Below, in pieces: positions 1 through 11,934 of a DNA stretch of 64,000 bases. The first letter of the stretch is position 1, and each line of letters begins with the position of its first letter. The DNA is taken from assembly GCA_034766995.1 (NCBI GenBank), contig CM068318.1, forward strand, positions 38,310,456-38,374,455. Reading direction: 5' to 3'. The notes below the pieces were generated by a model. The model was not told where the DNA came from, did no database searches, and saw only the letters and a list, made by a program, of their open reading frames with translations. Source of the DNA: Acanthacorydalis orientalis. Taxonomy: Eukaryota; Arthropoda; Insecta; Megaloptera; Corydalidae. The position numbers were made by a program, and so were the translations under genes.

Positions 1-764
1 ACTGACCGCCTGAGAGTGCTTGTTACTTTTCTATTCGAAAAAATATGCAAATTTAAGTTTTTTAAATTACTTTTCCTGAAAGTTGAATTTTTTAAAAATG
101 TTATTTGTCTAGACACCATTGCGATACGTTATATAAAAATATAAAAAAATGGAACACTAAAGATGATTTACCTCTACACAACAGTATGTACTTTTGTTAA
201 TACGTCGTTTAAAATTTACTCTTAAGTCAACAAAATTAAATGTAGATTACTTTTTAGTGTTTGATCAATGTTAGATTTTGAAACAGTACTAGAAATTTGG
301 AAATGAAAACGTAGTGCAAAAACTTAGGAGTGAGAATCTAGAACTTAACCTCAAACACGTTTTACAATGTCAAGGATTCTTGAGATATTATAAACTGGTG
401 GTATCATAGTCTGACAGCGATCAAATCTGAACAGTATATATTGAGTATTCTTAAGAGGATTGTATCGTTACGAAAATAAATCACATAAGTATTATTTCAA
501 CTAAAAAAATAGTACAATAATTATATACTAAGCTAAAGCAACAAGAGGTGACATTCCAATATTTTCCTGTAATATATTCAAAGGTTATTTCCAATACACA
601 ACCAAAATTTTCTTCTAATCATCTATATTTTCAAAGATAATTTGGCATTGGTTCTTTTTCATTACTGTCTTAATATTAGCTTTATTTCCACATAAAACAT
701 ATGCAAAGTGTATTATTTAATTATCGATATTTTCTATGAAAATATTGATAATTAATTATTTCAC

Positions 765-1012
765 ATTAGTGTCTCAACATCATGTTTTTTTTTGTCAGAA
801 TTTTTTTCGTACTTCACGAACTATAAACTTTTTCTGGACCAAAATATTCAGTAAATCACTATTGATCAGTTTTGATTGATTCTTATATGCATTTCGATGG
901 AGATGCCATCATTTGAAGATTTCCAACGTACAGAATATATCTATATAAGCAACAATCAAAAATAATCAACAGTGATTTATTGAACATTTTGAACCAGAAA
1001 AAAATATATATA
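765..1012. repeat. foldback repeat family, left arm plus shortened right arm
   Basis: The left arm (about 800-925) carries the family landmarks ATTGATCAGTTTTGATTG and GCATTTCGATGGAGATGCC. The segment 930-1005 is a shortened reverse copy of the same landmarks (CAATCAAAAATAATCAAC, TTATTGAACATTTT). It abuts a truncated mariner on its right side. Confidence 0.7.
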
Positions 1013-1137
1013 TATGGATATTTCGAGCAATTTCTGTTGCTTTATGTCTCAATTTAAACTCATACAACAAAATCGCGCGAATTTGTTTTTTCCATGACTA
1101 ATTTAAGAGTTTATATCTAACAATATTAAAGAATGAA

Positions 1138-1202
<65 letters not shown>

Positions 1203-1332
1203 TTGAAATCAGTAGTGCTAATTTCATTGTTTATAATGATGCATCACATGACTATAACAAATAACTGTAACTAGAAAAATCGGCGCCAAACTTAAAATGA
1301 TAAAAATCGCAATTATTTTGGCACCAACCTAA
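1005..1332 (-). mobile_element. truncated mariner (5' end fragment) containing a (TA)n array
   Basis: This matches, in the same orientation, the right part of the mariner at 36322-37233. It carries the transposase start region (reverse complement) with CAAAATCGCGCGAATTTG, then the 5' UTR and the terminal repeat ending ...GCACCAACCTAA at 1332, followed by TA. Only the first codons of the transposase and the 5' UTR remain. The body is missing and no partner terminal repeat is visible on the left. A pure (TA)n array of about 60 bp (1142-1201) replaces the AATAGACATAAG stretch found at the same place in the 37 kb copy. It cannot encode anything functional. Confidence 0.85.
1142..1201. repeat. (TA)n microsatellite inside a mariner
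   Basis: About 30 uninterrupted TA units lie within the 5' UTR of the truncated mariner. Confidence 0.98.
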
Positions 1333-2407
1333 TATTTAAGTATGAATGAAAATAAAATCGTTATAAAATGGAGAATTCAGAATAAAATAATTATTATTTT
1401 TTCTTATCGAAAATGTTCTATAATTAATTATGGAATCTGACTGTATTAATACTCTTGTGCGGTCTTTATTTGCCTGTAAGTGGTAGGAAATAACGTAGTT
1501 ATTATCGATCAACAATGAACGAAAATAGAATATGAAAACAACAATCAGAAAAACTTCAATCAACGTTCTGCAACGTACACAAAGTACATATAAATAAAAT
1601 AACGTAAAAAAACAATTTTGCAAAAATCATATTATCTAACGTGTAAACTTCCATGCATTGATATTTCAAACAGTCAGCGCAGTTACGAAAAAACCGCTAG
1701 CTTATCATTTTCTACATAAACGTTTTTGTATCCGACGTAATAACAAACATGACTGGTCTGTTAAAATACAGACCGCTTATTAAAACATATTAAGAATAAA
1801 CGTATGATACACAATGGCATTTGCAGACAAACTATCTGTACAACAATTACAACGCATCTAATTAAACATGATTGCGATATACGTATCACATAGTATTGTA
1901 CATGACTCGCATGCATATATAAGCTGTCTGTACACCAGAGCTGGCAAACAAAATATCCTTGAATCTGTTGCGTTTTATTCAAGTCTGTGGCTCGTTTGCG
2001 TTTTCAGAGATTAGCAATGAGTTGTTTGCCATAAGGCAAGGTCTTCCAATGAACATTTGACGTCTTAATATTGTTTATAAAACAACTTTTTAAACTGCTG
2101 CATTAACTTTCATGTGTTTAAAATATATATTTATTAATAAATGCTGCTAATAACGGAAACAATGCACATTATTGTTTAATTGTATCTTCTTCAGATTTGA
2201 TCGTATTTATATAAGGTTGAAAATATCTACTGCAAAGAAAAATCTAAACCGGAATAAATAATTAAGAATTTAATTTATAGTCATTTAGAAAAAGAAAATT
2301 CTTTTCTTGAAATATATTGAAAAGTATTTATAATTTTATTAAAAGCATCTAGGATCAAATGTTTTCGAAATAAAAAGTATCAGGAAGGGCTTGCACGATT
2401 TCGTAAT
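1333..2407. other. no gene seen
   Basis: AT-rich sequence with only short chance open frames. A perfect small hairpin GGTCTGT-TAAAAT-ACAGACC lies near 1755-1775. The part 1680-2040 is slightly richer in CpG than its surroundings, but nothing codes clearly. Confidence 0.6.
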
Positions 2408-2535
2408 ACACTTAAGCAATAGTCAAAAATAATGATTTGAACATTTTTGACCTGAACTTTTTTATTATCTGTGGGATGAAAAATACTTCTTTTGTGAAAT
2501 TCGTTGAATACTTCTTATAGTGTATTTTGTTTTTT
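2408..2535. repeat. foldback repeat, right arm
   Basis: Landmarks present: AGCAATAGTCAAAAATAATG, then TTTGAACATTTTTGACC and the GTGGGATGAAAAATA...TTTTGTGAAATT end. Confidence 0.6.
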
Positions 2536-2684
2536 AACAATTAATATCACAAAAAGAGAGGAATGAAAAACTAGATAAACTTGAATTATTATAAAATATA
2601 TACATATGTGTCATGCAACAATACCCCAGTTTCTATTTAGTTAGTTCTGCATATATGTGTACATATTTATTCAAGATTACATAA

Positions 2685-2840
2685 TCAAATTTTTCACAAA
2701 TTATTTTTTTATCCCATAAACAATTTCTTTTCTGATCAAAAATGTTCCAACAAATAATTATTGATCACTTTGGATTGTTGCTATGTGAATTAAGATAGTA
2801 ATGCCATATCATCTTCAGAGCGCTAATGTAGAGAAAATTC
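2685..2840. repeat. foldback repeat, left arm
   Basis: TTTTTCACAAATTATTTTTT, GATCAAAAATGTTCCAAC, AATTATTGATCACTTT and ATCATCTTCAGAGCGCTAA appear in family order. Confidence 0.75.
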
Positions 2841-2995
2841 ACTTTTACAAATTAATTTTTCATTTGCCCAACAAACTATTCAAATATCTTTTGCTCAAGA
2901 ATGTTTCATAAGCGATTATTATTTATTATTTTTTGTTATTTGTGGCATTTAGATAACGATTTCTTCATCCTTGCAGCGGCTAAGGTAGATTTGAA
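2836..2995. repeat. foldback repeat, second left arm in direct tandem
   Basis: A second left arm follows the first directly in the same orientation: TTCACTTTTACAAATTAATT, CAAGAATGTTTCATAAGCG and CTTGCAGCGGCTAAGGTA. Direct tandem arms suggest partial duplication rather than one simple insertion. Confidence 0.65.
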
Positions 2996-3098
2996 AATTT
3001 AACTGAATAGTCACAGAATTGTTTAAAAAGCGTTCAATAAGAAACAGATTAAAAAAAATATACTTATTATCCCAATTTATCGAACCTTTCTTCTTTAT

Positions 3099-3103
<5 letters not shown>

Positions 3104-3181
<78 letters not shown>
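3104..3181. repeat. (TA)n microsatellite
   Basis: About 78 bp of uninterrupted TA. Confidence 0.98.
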
Positions 3182-3182
<1 letters not shown>

Positions 3183-3425
3183 GTAGGTACTTTTATTATT
3201 TTCAATTTTTATATGACTAAATTAATTATTAAATTTTAGTCAGAACCACACTGATTTTCAAATAAAAATTAATCGTAAATATTCTAAATACATAATAATA
3301 TTGAACTTGTACGCAGTCTGTTTTGTTGTAAAATTATATCTTGAGGTAAAAATATTTTTTTATTCTTAATAAATCGTTGTAGTAAACTTACAATGTAAGC
3401 CAGTAAATATATACGTATATATGTG

Positions 3426-3428
<3 letters not shown>

Positions 3429-3471
<43 letters not shown>
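3429..3471. repeat. (TA)n microsatellite
   Basis: About 43 bp of TA preceded by GTATGT units. Confidence 0.98.
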
Positions 3472-3477
<6 letters not shown>

Positions 3478-3924
3478 GCTATGAATATAAATGTGTATTT
3501 ACACTAGAAACATGTATGACAAAATATGTTCCATAATAATTTGAAAACAAATTAGTGTAAATACGAATCATGGATTTTTGTAATGGTATATGGAATGTAT
3601 GTATGTTATAAATTTTACAAATCAAATATCATATACTCTAAAAATATGTATGTTGTATGTACATAAATTAGATATTTTTAAATTTTGAATAAAAACATGC
3701 TCTTTAGAGATATCTATGCATACATACATATATGTATGTAGCATATGCACAATATACTGTAAATGCATCTAAGTACTTTCATACTTATAATGCCTTCTTT
3801 AGACAAGAAATAAAAACTAATTACAATTGTCACATTCAATGATCTTATAAATATTATGAATATTTGTCAAAAAACAATAAGTATTCTATATTTTACTTAT
3901 GTATATAACTGTGTGTGTGTATGG

Positions 3925-3926
<2 letters not shown>
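3472..3926. other. no gene seen
   Basis: AT-rich sequence. A 13 bp inverted pair TGTATTTACACTA / TAGTGTAAATACG lies near 3492 and 3553 (one mismatch). Confidence 0.5.

Positions 3927-4002
<76 letters not shown>
3927..4002. repeat. (TA)n microsatellite
   Basis: About 76 bp of TA, preceded by a short (GT)n run. Confidence 0.98.
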
Positions 4003-4004
<2 letters not shown>

Positions 4005-4199
4005 AACTAGAGTTCAAATTATTGATCTTGTATTAAAAATATACATCCATTTAAAAAATGTATATTGATTTTTTTTTGTATATTACTATGTTTAATATTT
4101 AAATATAATTTTGACTGTATTGTAATCAAAATAAAAACTATTTTATTAGTAGATGTACATTCTGATACTTTTTTCAAAAAAGTATACTTGAGTTTTAGC

Positions 4200-4620
4200 A
4201 TTAACAAATTCTTATTTCCTGTATCGTCGAAATTCCCGCGTACCACACATCGTTTTAATTTTCTATTTATATTACATGTATTCTGTAATCGTTCGTGTTG
4301 TTAGCTCATGTTGCAAGTCACACGAATATATTCGACACAACGAAACATCACGAATGGTATTCTAAAAGAGAAAAATATTTCAAACTGTGCGAGTTCAACG
4401 AAGATAGATATATCATCGGAAATTGAACAGAGCTGATACGTCTGTTGTCAGTCGACACTCGTGTACGAATTTCGTCTACGACTTGTATTTGTGCGCTGAC
4501 GTCACTTTTTAAATTTAAAACGTTTGTCGACTGTGGCGCCCGCATCTCGACTGGCGGACTTTGTGCCAATTGCTTGGCCACAGTTTATAATGAATACAGA
4601 CAAACGAACTACGCAATACA
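4200..4620. promoter_or_regulatory. CpG-rich pocket with a CRE palindrome
   Basis: CpG density rises sharply against the AT-rich flanks (for example TTCCCGCGTACC, CACGAATATATTCGAC, GTGGCGCCCGC). An exact TGACGTCA (CRE) lies at 4497-4504. Open frames here lack recognisable domains and probably reflect the lower stop-codon density of GC-richer DNA. A promoter or 5' exon is possible. That function is inferred from composition only. Confidence 0.35.
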
Positions 4621-4650
4621 TAAATTGTCACCAAATATAATTTCTCTGTT

Positions 4651-4658
<8 letters not shown>

Positions 4659-4724
<66 letters not shown>
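4659..4724. repeat. (TA)n microsatellite
   Basis: About 66 bp of TA directly downstream of the CpG-rich pocket. Confidence 0.98.
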
Positions 4725-4727
<3 letters not shown>

Positions 4728-4842
4728 CTTCATTCAGTAAAAAATTATTTTTTTTATAAAATTAGATTTTTACGGATACGAATAGATAATTTACATATTT
4801 ATAAATTCCACTGCTTCTCTTTCTATATATAAAAAAAATCCA

Positions 4843-5197
4843 TCCTAAAATTTCCATTTTATATATATTTTTTTAATGTAGACCACTTCCTAGGAACGCC
4901 GCTCCCCTCGCTACACTCTACAAGTAGCACGTTAACCATTTCCATTCTCAATCATCAATGATTGGTTGATGGTATCGCATGGTCTCTGTTTTGATTGGTT
5001 GACACTAATCACATGTATGTAGCTCTCTCACGGTGTACAACGAAAGACTGTATACGATTTCAGTGTAAAACTTTCCATAACTTTGGGACAGTTGTACCGA
5101 AGCAACCTGAGAATAATTGTATTCTCAGGTCATATGAGTCTTATGTTTGGGATTATTATCTTAATAGAATGTACATAGTTGTCTTGGATTCATAAAC
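4843..5197 (+). pseudogene. PIF1/Helitron-type helicase C-terminal remnant
   Basis: The frame from 4995 reads ...HMYVALSRCTTKDCIRF, which matches helicase motif VI (YVALSR) of PIF1-family helicases, the helicase part of Helitron Rep/Hel proteins. An in-frame TGA lies just upstream and the frame stops at 5193-5195, so only about 65 codons remain. The flank 4843-4940 (GACCACTTCC...CGCTACACTCTA) is shared in reverse orientation with 13380-13465, which ties both pieces to one element family. No Rep domain or complete ends are visible. A decayed Helitron is the likeliest source. A stand-alone PIF1-like gene fragment is the alternative. Confidence 0.6.
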
Positions 5198-5199
5198 GG

Positions 5200-5854
5200 G
5201 CGATACTGCACTTCAAATTCAGTTTTAAAATGTTTATTTACTTCTATTTGTTCATAATTCAGTCAATAAAATGATAATTCCCAACACTAGAATCAGAAAA
5301 ACATCCCTTACGATAACTGATCCACGGCAGGTTAAATATCACTTGGATTTTATCCAAAACGTTTGCTTCATCAGATTGAGAAAGATTAAACTTTCGTATG
5401 TAAAAATTAGCTGCTTTCAAAAATAAAATCTTAATTTTTAATTTTTTTTGTATTGTATTATACATATTTTTAGTATACGAATACGAATGTGAATAACTGT
5501 ATATAAAAATACTATAACTGTACATACTGTATATAAAATTAGTATCTAGAAAACTTATATACATTCAAAGCCGAGAATCAGCTGGAAGATAAAATATTCT
5601 ATGACAAGCATTTTGAATAAAATGAAAATTAAACCTACCTATCAAATTAATTTAAAAAAATCAATTCGATTCACATATCTATTGGTTAATGATAAACGAA
5701 TTGTTTTAACTGATTAATCTCACTAATATAAAAAATTGGTACATCAGGTTCATCAGATAGATTACTTTCCATATTTACATCATATTCCATAATGCCGTAT
5801 TCTCATCTCTTAGTGGGTCTTAACATTTTTGTTTTTTTGTAATAAGAGTTTTTA
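5200..5854. other. no gene seen
   Basis: AT-rich sequence. A 101-codon minus-strand frame (5259-5564) has low-complexity Tyr/Ser content and no recognisable domain, and is likely chance. Confidence 0.5.
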
Positions 5855-5990
5855 ATTTCACAAATCAATTCTCTTTTCATACCAGAAGCCAAAAAAATTC
5901 TCATCAAAAATTTTCAATAAATAATTATTCTTTATTGTTTCTTATGCGCATTTTTAATAACGATACCTTTATCCACAAACTACCCATTTG
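5855..5990. repeat. foldback repeat, left arm (partial)
   Basis: TTTCACAAATCAATTCTC, CATCAAAAATTTTCAATAA and ATAATTATTCTTTATTG...ATGCGCATTT follow the family order. Confidence 0.65.
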
Positions 5991-6179
5991 GTCAAAAAAA
6001 TGTTTGTGGAATGAAAAAATAATTCAATTGTGAATAATGTGTATCCTTGTGCATTGTTAAAAGTAACGAATTGTCAACTGATATAAAACAGTATTCTCTA
6101 TCACACATCAGCAAAGATTTCCCTTTTTTGAATTAAACTAGACATCTTGTTTACTTGAATAAATGTTTAAAGTATTTTA

Positions 6180-6335
6180 ATATAGCTCTTGAAGATGGTA
6201 ACATTGCCATCGGAGTACTCATAAGAAACAATTAAAAGTGATCAATAATGATTTATTGAAATTTTTTTACTGAAATTTTTGTTGTTTGTGTTTCAAAGTG
6301 AATTTAGTCACAATGTCTGAATTGTATTGACATTT
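6180..6335. repeat. foldback repeat, right arm
   Basis: GAAGATGGTAACATTGCCATC, AAAAGTGATCAATAATG and GTGAATTTAGTCACAATG reach the terminal end GAATTGTATTG. Confidence 0.75.
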
Positions 6336-6525
6336 TTTAATATTCAGCTGACAACCTGTTTAAAGCGAAATAACATTTTATTAAAAACAATACTTTAAAT
6401 ATTGATTTTTAATTTAATTATTTACTAATTTGAACTAAACTTGCATGTCATTATTAGTGATGTATATGATATATTGAATGAGATAACAGAATTTAAGAAG
6501 GGATACATTTAATTAGTGTTATTCG

Positions 6526-6530
<5 letters not shown>

Positions 6531-6601
<71 letters not shown>
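6531..6601. repeat. (TA)n microsatellite
   Basis: About 70 bp of uninterrupted TA. Confidence 0.98.
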
Positions 6602-6602
<1 letters not shown>

Positions 6603-7587
6603 CCAGTAATAATTTTCACCAAAACGTAATTACTAAAAAAATATTTTTATTTATTTTAGTCTAACGCATTTGAAATGGATACTATTAATTAATAGTACTT
6701 GAACTATCATAAAATTTTTAATGATACAAAATCATTTTTTGCGCATAATATTGAATCAATCTACAAATCTATATCTTCAAATGTATTCCATCATCGATTA
6801 TAATAACCACGTAATAAAAACGTTTGAAAGTATTTCACAAAATATTTTTATACATAAAAAAGTCTGAATACTACAAAATTGATTGCAGTGAATGAGCATG
6901 TGGATAATGAACAATGAATACTTTATATTCACTTTAATGCTGAGCTTCGTTATTAAAGTCGAACAATGATTGTTAATCAGTAGGACTCAAAATTCGTATG
7001 TACGGTATATAAACGATCCAAGCATTAACGCCACGCGATGAAAGTCTGCGTTTCAAGATTTTATTTTTTGTATCAAATTTTGTTTCTATTAATTAATATG
7101 CAGTTTTGATGAAATAAAATCTAATACTAATTGTAGGCGTAATAAATGTATCTAAACTGATGTGATATGTAAGTTTTTATATTTTTTGAATAGAAGATTG
7201 AACAAGAGAAAATTGTCGATTCCGTTTTGATTATAAAAGGTTGTCAATAAATATTTATTTAAACATTTCATTATAAAATAAATCTAAAAGATTTATATGT
7301 TTACATTAATAAGTACCTTTCTTCTTCTTTAATATAATATCGATGTAAATATCTTTATCGAGAAAAAAATATTTGTTGAATAAATGCATTGTCCAGGTGC
7401 AAATTATTTATTTAAGACAAAGCAAGAATTGATTTTCAAAGAAATGTTAAATCCCCATCTACATATAATATTTTGTTACTACTTTTACAATTTACAATAA
7501 ACTTATGATATAGATAGTTAATAATTTTCATAAATATTATATTCGCTATTACCGATTTGTTATACTTGTTTACATTCTGAGAGAAAT
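6602..7587. other. no gene seen
   Basis: AT-rich sequence without a convincing coding frame, RNA gene or long repeat. Confidence 0.5.
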
Positions 7588-8816
7588 ACACGGGAGTTGT
7601 TTGATAAGTTTGGTAAATTTCTATGATATGATGCCACTATTCATTTGGTAACATTATGGCTATAAAGTGTCACTTTTCAATCTAGCATAGGCGAAATTTC
7701 AGCCAAAATCATGTTCTGCAGATGTTTGAAGCGAGCATTATAGCAGTTGCTGCAAAAATGGAAAAAACGAGTTCCGTGCACTGATAAAACATTTTTATTT
7801 GAAAAAGTGGACCAGATCAAAGCGGAGTTGGATGAAATTCATGAGGACTCTGCACCAGCGCTGAAGACATTTCTGAATAAATGAGTTTAAACGTGTCCGA
7901 ACATACACTGACGATGAAGCGCGCTCTGAACACCCAGTTGAGGTCACCACGACGGATATCGTTGAAAAAGCCATGGTATCGGTATGGAAGACCGCCGAGC
8001 GAAAATGCACGAGATTGCTATGACTGTAGGCACCTCAACTGAACGAGTGCACAATATCCTGGTTGAAAAATTGCACATGAAAAAGATGTGTGCATGATGG
8101 GTGCTGTGGTTGTTGACTATCAACCAAAAACGCATACGAAAAGACATTTCAACCCAGTGACTGGCGATGTTCAATCGCAATCCGCAGGCCTTTTTATATC
8201 GATTCATCTCCGTGGATGAAACATGGATCCACCACTACATACATGAATCGAAGAAGCAGTCAAAGCAGTAGACAACAACTGGTGAAAATGCACCGAAGAA
8301 GGCGAAGGCCTTTTTGTTGGCTGGGAAGGTGATGGCCGCTGTTTTTGCGATTCCCAAGGAATCATCCTGATCGATTACTTAATGAAGGGAAAAACGATAA
8401 CAAGAGCCTATTATGCAACATTATTGGACTGTTTGAAAGAAGAGCTGAAACAAAAACGGCCAAGATTGGCGCACAAAAAAGTGCTCTTTCACCAGGACAA
8501 CGCGTCGTCCTACAAATCGACCGTCGCAATGGCAAAATTGATCAAATTAGGCTTGGAATTAATTCCTCATACACCCTATTCTCTGGACTTGGCCCCGAGC
8601 GACTTCTTCTTCTCCCTAACCTTGAAAATTTGGCTCGATGGGAAGAAATTCTTGTCGAATGTGGATGTCATCGCCGCCATCAATGGGTATTTTGCAGACT
8701 CGCTGGACCAAGTGTATAGCCGTCAATGAAGACTATGCTCAGAAATAAAAACGATTTTTTTTCAAATAACTGTGTTTAACTTGCTTTTTTACCAAACTTA
8801 TCAAACGACCCTCTTA
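7588..8816 (+). mobile_element. decayed mariner element, about 1.23 kb
   Basis: Inverted ends share TTTGATAAGTTTGGTAAA: the left end begins near GGGAGTTGTTTGATAAG at 7592 and the right end is its inverse, ending near 8813. TA dinucleotides lie next to both ends. The length is typical of mariner. The transposase inside is broken but all three catalytic Asp codons can still be read. The end sequences differ from those of the other mariners in this window, so this is a separate lineage. Confidence 0.85.
7757..8729 (+). pseudogene. mariner transposase pseudogene (DD34D, frameshifted)
   Basis: The translation follows a mariner transposase: MEKTSSVH near 7757, then SAPALKTF and PVEVTT in the DNA-binding part. 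The catalytic part has VDETW (first Asp codon 8215-8217), FHQDNA (second Asp 8496-8498) and LAPSDF (third Asp 8601-8603). Exactly 34 residues separate the second and third Asp, the DD34D spacing. The gene is broken by an in-frame TGA after the KTF segment (7882-7884), by several frameshifts, and by a one-base change where FWDSQGI is expected near 8345. The last intact frame runs 8382-8729 and ends early, before the usual C-terminal tail. It would cut and paste DNA at TA sites if intact. It is dead here. Confidence 0.85.
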
Positions 8817-9554
8817 TCTATAGGAAAAAAACATGTATAGTTCATCTTCAATTCTAAAATTTTAAAAAAGTTATCAGTCTTCATTTATTACGTCTCTGAT
8901 ACTAATCAATAAATTAATATCTTAGTATTATGTCATTGGCATCACATAGTCTAGGTAAATTTATGCTTAATCCTTATCAAAAATTGTTTAACGACAGAGA
9001 ACATCATCGTGGAACATTATTTTGATTCCAGATGGAATTTCCTATAAAATTATTTCGATTTTTAACATATAGATTTGTTCGATTGATATGTTTCTGTAAT
9101 ATATTTATTTTTTATTCTGTAATATATATATATATACTTTTTATTATCTACAATAATTGTAATTATTTTATCATCTGGTTCATATTTTTTTTATTTCATT
9201 TTCATTAAGTTTACAATTTCTTCAATATACAGAGATTATATTTACGAATGATATTCAGCCGAACTCGTATACGATATTTTATATATGAGAAATAAAATTT
9301 TCTGTCTATCGTAAAATCGTGGTAAATACGATAACACAAACTGTTTTTATTACAAAATAGAACAATGCTTACAGTCATGCCAATATATACGTACTTGCAT
9401 ATGAAACATGATTATACGAACTTCATTTATTGCAGTTATTTATTTTCAATACTATAAATTCATTATTATTTATGTGGTTTTATTTATTATTCTTCCATTA
9501 TAGCTCTTTAAGTAAAATAATAAAATTATAATTGTATACCTTAATATTAATGAT
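8817..9554. other. no gene seen
   Basis: AT-rich DNA with a short (TA)8-like run near 9121-9136. No coding frame or repeat family is recognised. Confidence 0.5.
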
Positions 9555-9775
9555 CCCATTAAAGTGTTGTCCTGATGATCTTCGTCGTTTTGGACCAGCT
9601 GTCCTAGAGTTTATGTTTTCAGTTACTAGTTTCGATATGTGTTTTATTTTCATACAGGTTGAAAGAGGCTCAGAGCCTTTAAAATTTACCTGAAGATGAC
9701 ACGTACGCCGAAACTACAAGTGGAGAATAGAAACTCAGTGATCTAAAAGAACAAAGATCAACCGAATAATATATT
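9555..9775. mobile_element. Penelope-like inverted module (remnant)
   Basis: Two inverted arms, about 9561-9655 and 9688-9775, share a core reading GAAACT...(AC)AAAGATCA. The right arm begins CCTGAAGATGACACGTACG followed by CCGAAACTAC. The phrase CTGAAGATG...CGAAAC resembles the non-coding ends of Penelope-like elements as I remember them. A third copy of the same module lies at 62620-62706. Structure and similarity are seen in the sequence. The family assignment is inferred. Confidence 0.45.
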
Positions 9776-9784
9776 TGGCTGTGT

Positions 9785-9951
<167 letters not shown>

Positions 9952-10481
9952 TTAGGTGTAAAAATAATTCGGTGCCATTAACTTAAATCAATCATAACTC
10001 TGCTTTAAATTAAAATATTTTCTCGTCGTTTTAGAATTTTGAACACCCTTTGCCAACCTTAACATTTAAAAACACTATACATCTTGGTCAAGTGGTTGAT
10101 ATAACCGCACAAAACAATAGTGAACAGTCCGAAAAGAAGTAGAGTACGCATTGATAACTTTTTGCATTTCAGTTGAAAAAAATTCTGGCGAAAACTTAGG
10201 AATGATTTATTCCGCTTGGGGGGTGAGGGTATAACGCATAAAATATGTAAAAAATGCTAAATCAGTAGAAGAGGTTCGAAAATGCATTACGACTTCATCA
10301 TGTCGCCATCTTTTTTTTAATGCCGCCATCTTTTTTTTCGATAAGGAATTCGTCAGTTACTCAGTAGGTGGAGCAAAATTATATATGATAATGGGCGATA
10401 TTTTCAGGATTGAAATGTATTCATTCTTCCGTAAACATTTATTTTCTATAAAAATGACACGGAATTAATTTGTAGACCTAA
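9952..10481. mobile_element. internally deleted mariner-like element, 530 bp
   Basis: The left end TTAGGTGTAAAAATAATTC and the inverted right end ACGGAATTAATTTGTAGACCTAA pair over about 22 bp with a few mismatches. The element inserts at the edge of a TA array and is followed by TGTA. Its length is about half or less of an autonomous mariner, and no transposase motif is readable inside. It is therefore a non-autonomous derivative. The ends resemble, but are distinct from, the TTAGGTTGGTGC type elsewhere in the window. Confidence 0.6.
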
Positions 10482-10490
10482 TGTATAGAT

Positions 10491-10560
10491 CAGTGTTCTT
10501 CAAACTGTGTTCCGCGGAACTCTAGGGTTCCACGCTACCTGTTCATGGTTTCCTCGAGTT
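10491..10560 (+). mobile_element. hAT-like terminal fragment
   Basis: CAGTGTTCTTCAAACTGTG followed by the perfect 12 bp palindrome GTTCCGCGGAAC and then TCTAGGGTTCC is the style of terminus seen in hAT (Charlie-like) elements. No matching inverted end is seen within a few kb, so this would be a solo end. Confidence 0.4.
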
Positions 10561-10648
10561 AAAGTCAAAATTCGGAAGAATTTTCGAAGAAAACCTCCGA
10601 AAAACTAAAAATTCTAAGTGGTTAATGTACAATAATTTCTTTTATTTG

Positions 10649-10651
<3 letters not shown>

Positions 10652-10699
<48 letters not shown>
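10652..10699. repeat. (TA)n microsatellite
   Basis: About 48 bp of TA. Confidence 0.98.
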
Positions 10700-10707
<8 letters not shown>

Positions 10708-10738
10708 CTATTATTACCAATTATTATGTAATAAAACT

Positions 10739-10838
10739 TTATATATATATATATATATATATGTATAATTTTGACTGATATATGCGTCTTTATACTCGAT
10801 ACGTAAAAACCGCAATCATTTTTGCACCAGTCTAATAT
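10739..10838 (+). mobile_element. mariner 3' end fragment with adjoining (TA)n
   Basis: TCTTTATACTCGATACGTAA, then CCGCAATCATTTTTGCACC and CTAA, matches the 3' end of the mariner at 23804-25083 (TCTTCATACTCGATACGTAA). A (TA)n run at 10739-10762 occupies the position where the homologous element at 36322 also carries a (TA)n array. No body or 5' end is present. Confidence 0.75.
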
Positions 10839-10841
10839 ATA

Positions 10842-11080
10842 TTTATACAAATTAGTTTTTTTTTTCATTTTATCTAATAAATGTTTCCAGAAGACATGTA
10901 CGTAGTATATAGAGACATTTCCATTAATGTCCAAAGCATGAATCTCTTAAATTGTTAAACAAATTTAAACTGTTCTGGCGTTTGAAGGGTTTACTGCATG
11001 AAATTCAATATTTGATTAAATGTTTAACTGGAACTAGCTGTCGAAATGAAACATTTTTATTTAAACGTGCCGCTAAAATC
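10842..11080 (+). repeat. inverted arm A (pairs with 12150-12370)
   Basis: About 230 bp is found again as a reverse complement at 12150-12370, roughly 85% identical by eye. Shared blocks include GTAGTATATAGAGA, ATTTCCATTAATGT, AAAGCATGAAT and AACTAGCTGTCGAAATGAAA. The reading VVYRDISINVQSMN is conserved in both arms, but stops and frameshifts follow. I do not recognise the source: it could be an unnamed transposon or a duplicated gene fragment. Confidence 0.8.
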
Positions 11081-11159
11081 CGAAAAACACAGTGCGCATA
11101 TCAATTTGAAGAAAAAAAAATATGTGTGCACATGGTGTGTATGCAAGTAAGCCAAGGAT

Positions 11160-11760
11160 AAAGAATGGTCAACTTAGCATACACACGTGTAGCAAGTGTG
11201 CGAGATACAACACATCGGTAAGATAGCAGTCGGCAAGAAACACAACTAGTAAACGTATCTACGATATGAGCAACGTTAGCAAAACGCTGCAAACTAAATG
11301 GTGACGCGCAAGAAGTACAACAGATTCGTGAAATGGCGCTCATTTTGTAGAATTTAGTGACACGTCTTACGTTCAGTTGCATCTTGGATGTCGTGTAGGT
11401 AAGAAGCATATGACCATCCAACTGAATCGCACCACCGTGCAGTACAGCGAAGGGTTGTTCGGTCGGTTGAGTCGGACTCGCCGTAAAGCTGACGACGGGA
11501 CTCCGGCTTTCAGTTAGTTTATATCAGAGAAACGACCCTCCGTCGAATTTCGAAATAGCGTCTCGTCCGACCGCAGGTGCCGATATCCACGATAACGTTC
11601 ACGAGAAAAACGGACAGATGTAGCTGCATACGTGTGCGATAGAGAGAGATAGAACATTGTACGGTATTGAGAACGTGTCCACTCATTGTCGACTGGCGAG
11701 TTTGTTGTTTGAAAGATTGTCTCGAGGTTCACACTTCTTTAATAGGCGAATTGTTTTCAT
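11160..11760. promoter_or_regulatory. CpG-rich pocket, possible promoter/first exon
   Basis: CpG content is high (GTCGGTTGAGTCGGACTCGCC and similar) between two inverted arms. A donor-like site GTGTAG|GTAAGAAG lies at 11398/11399 and a second, CATCG|GTAAGAT, at 11217/11218. A TCAGTT motif at 11510-11515 resembles the arthropod initiator. Several open frames here overlap on both strands and none has a recognisable domain. The function is inferred from composition and motifs only. Confidence 0.35.
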
Positions 11761-11934
11761 GAACACATAAACGATACAATTTTCTTCGCAAATGATTCTT
11801 TTTGAAATTTATTTTCAAACTGTTATCGTTTTTTTTCTACATCACTTGTAGCTTTCATTAATATGCATACTTTTAAAATGTCAAATTAATTATAAATCAA
11901 GTAAAAAGTATTCACAGAAACACGCAATCTATTC

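Noticed and set aside
4445..4759. 104-codon frame across the 4.4 kb CpG-rich pocket
   Set aside because: About a third of it is translated (TA)n; the remainder has no recognisable domain.
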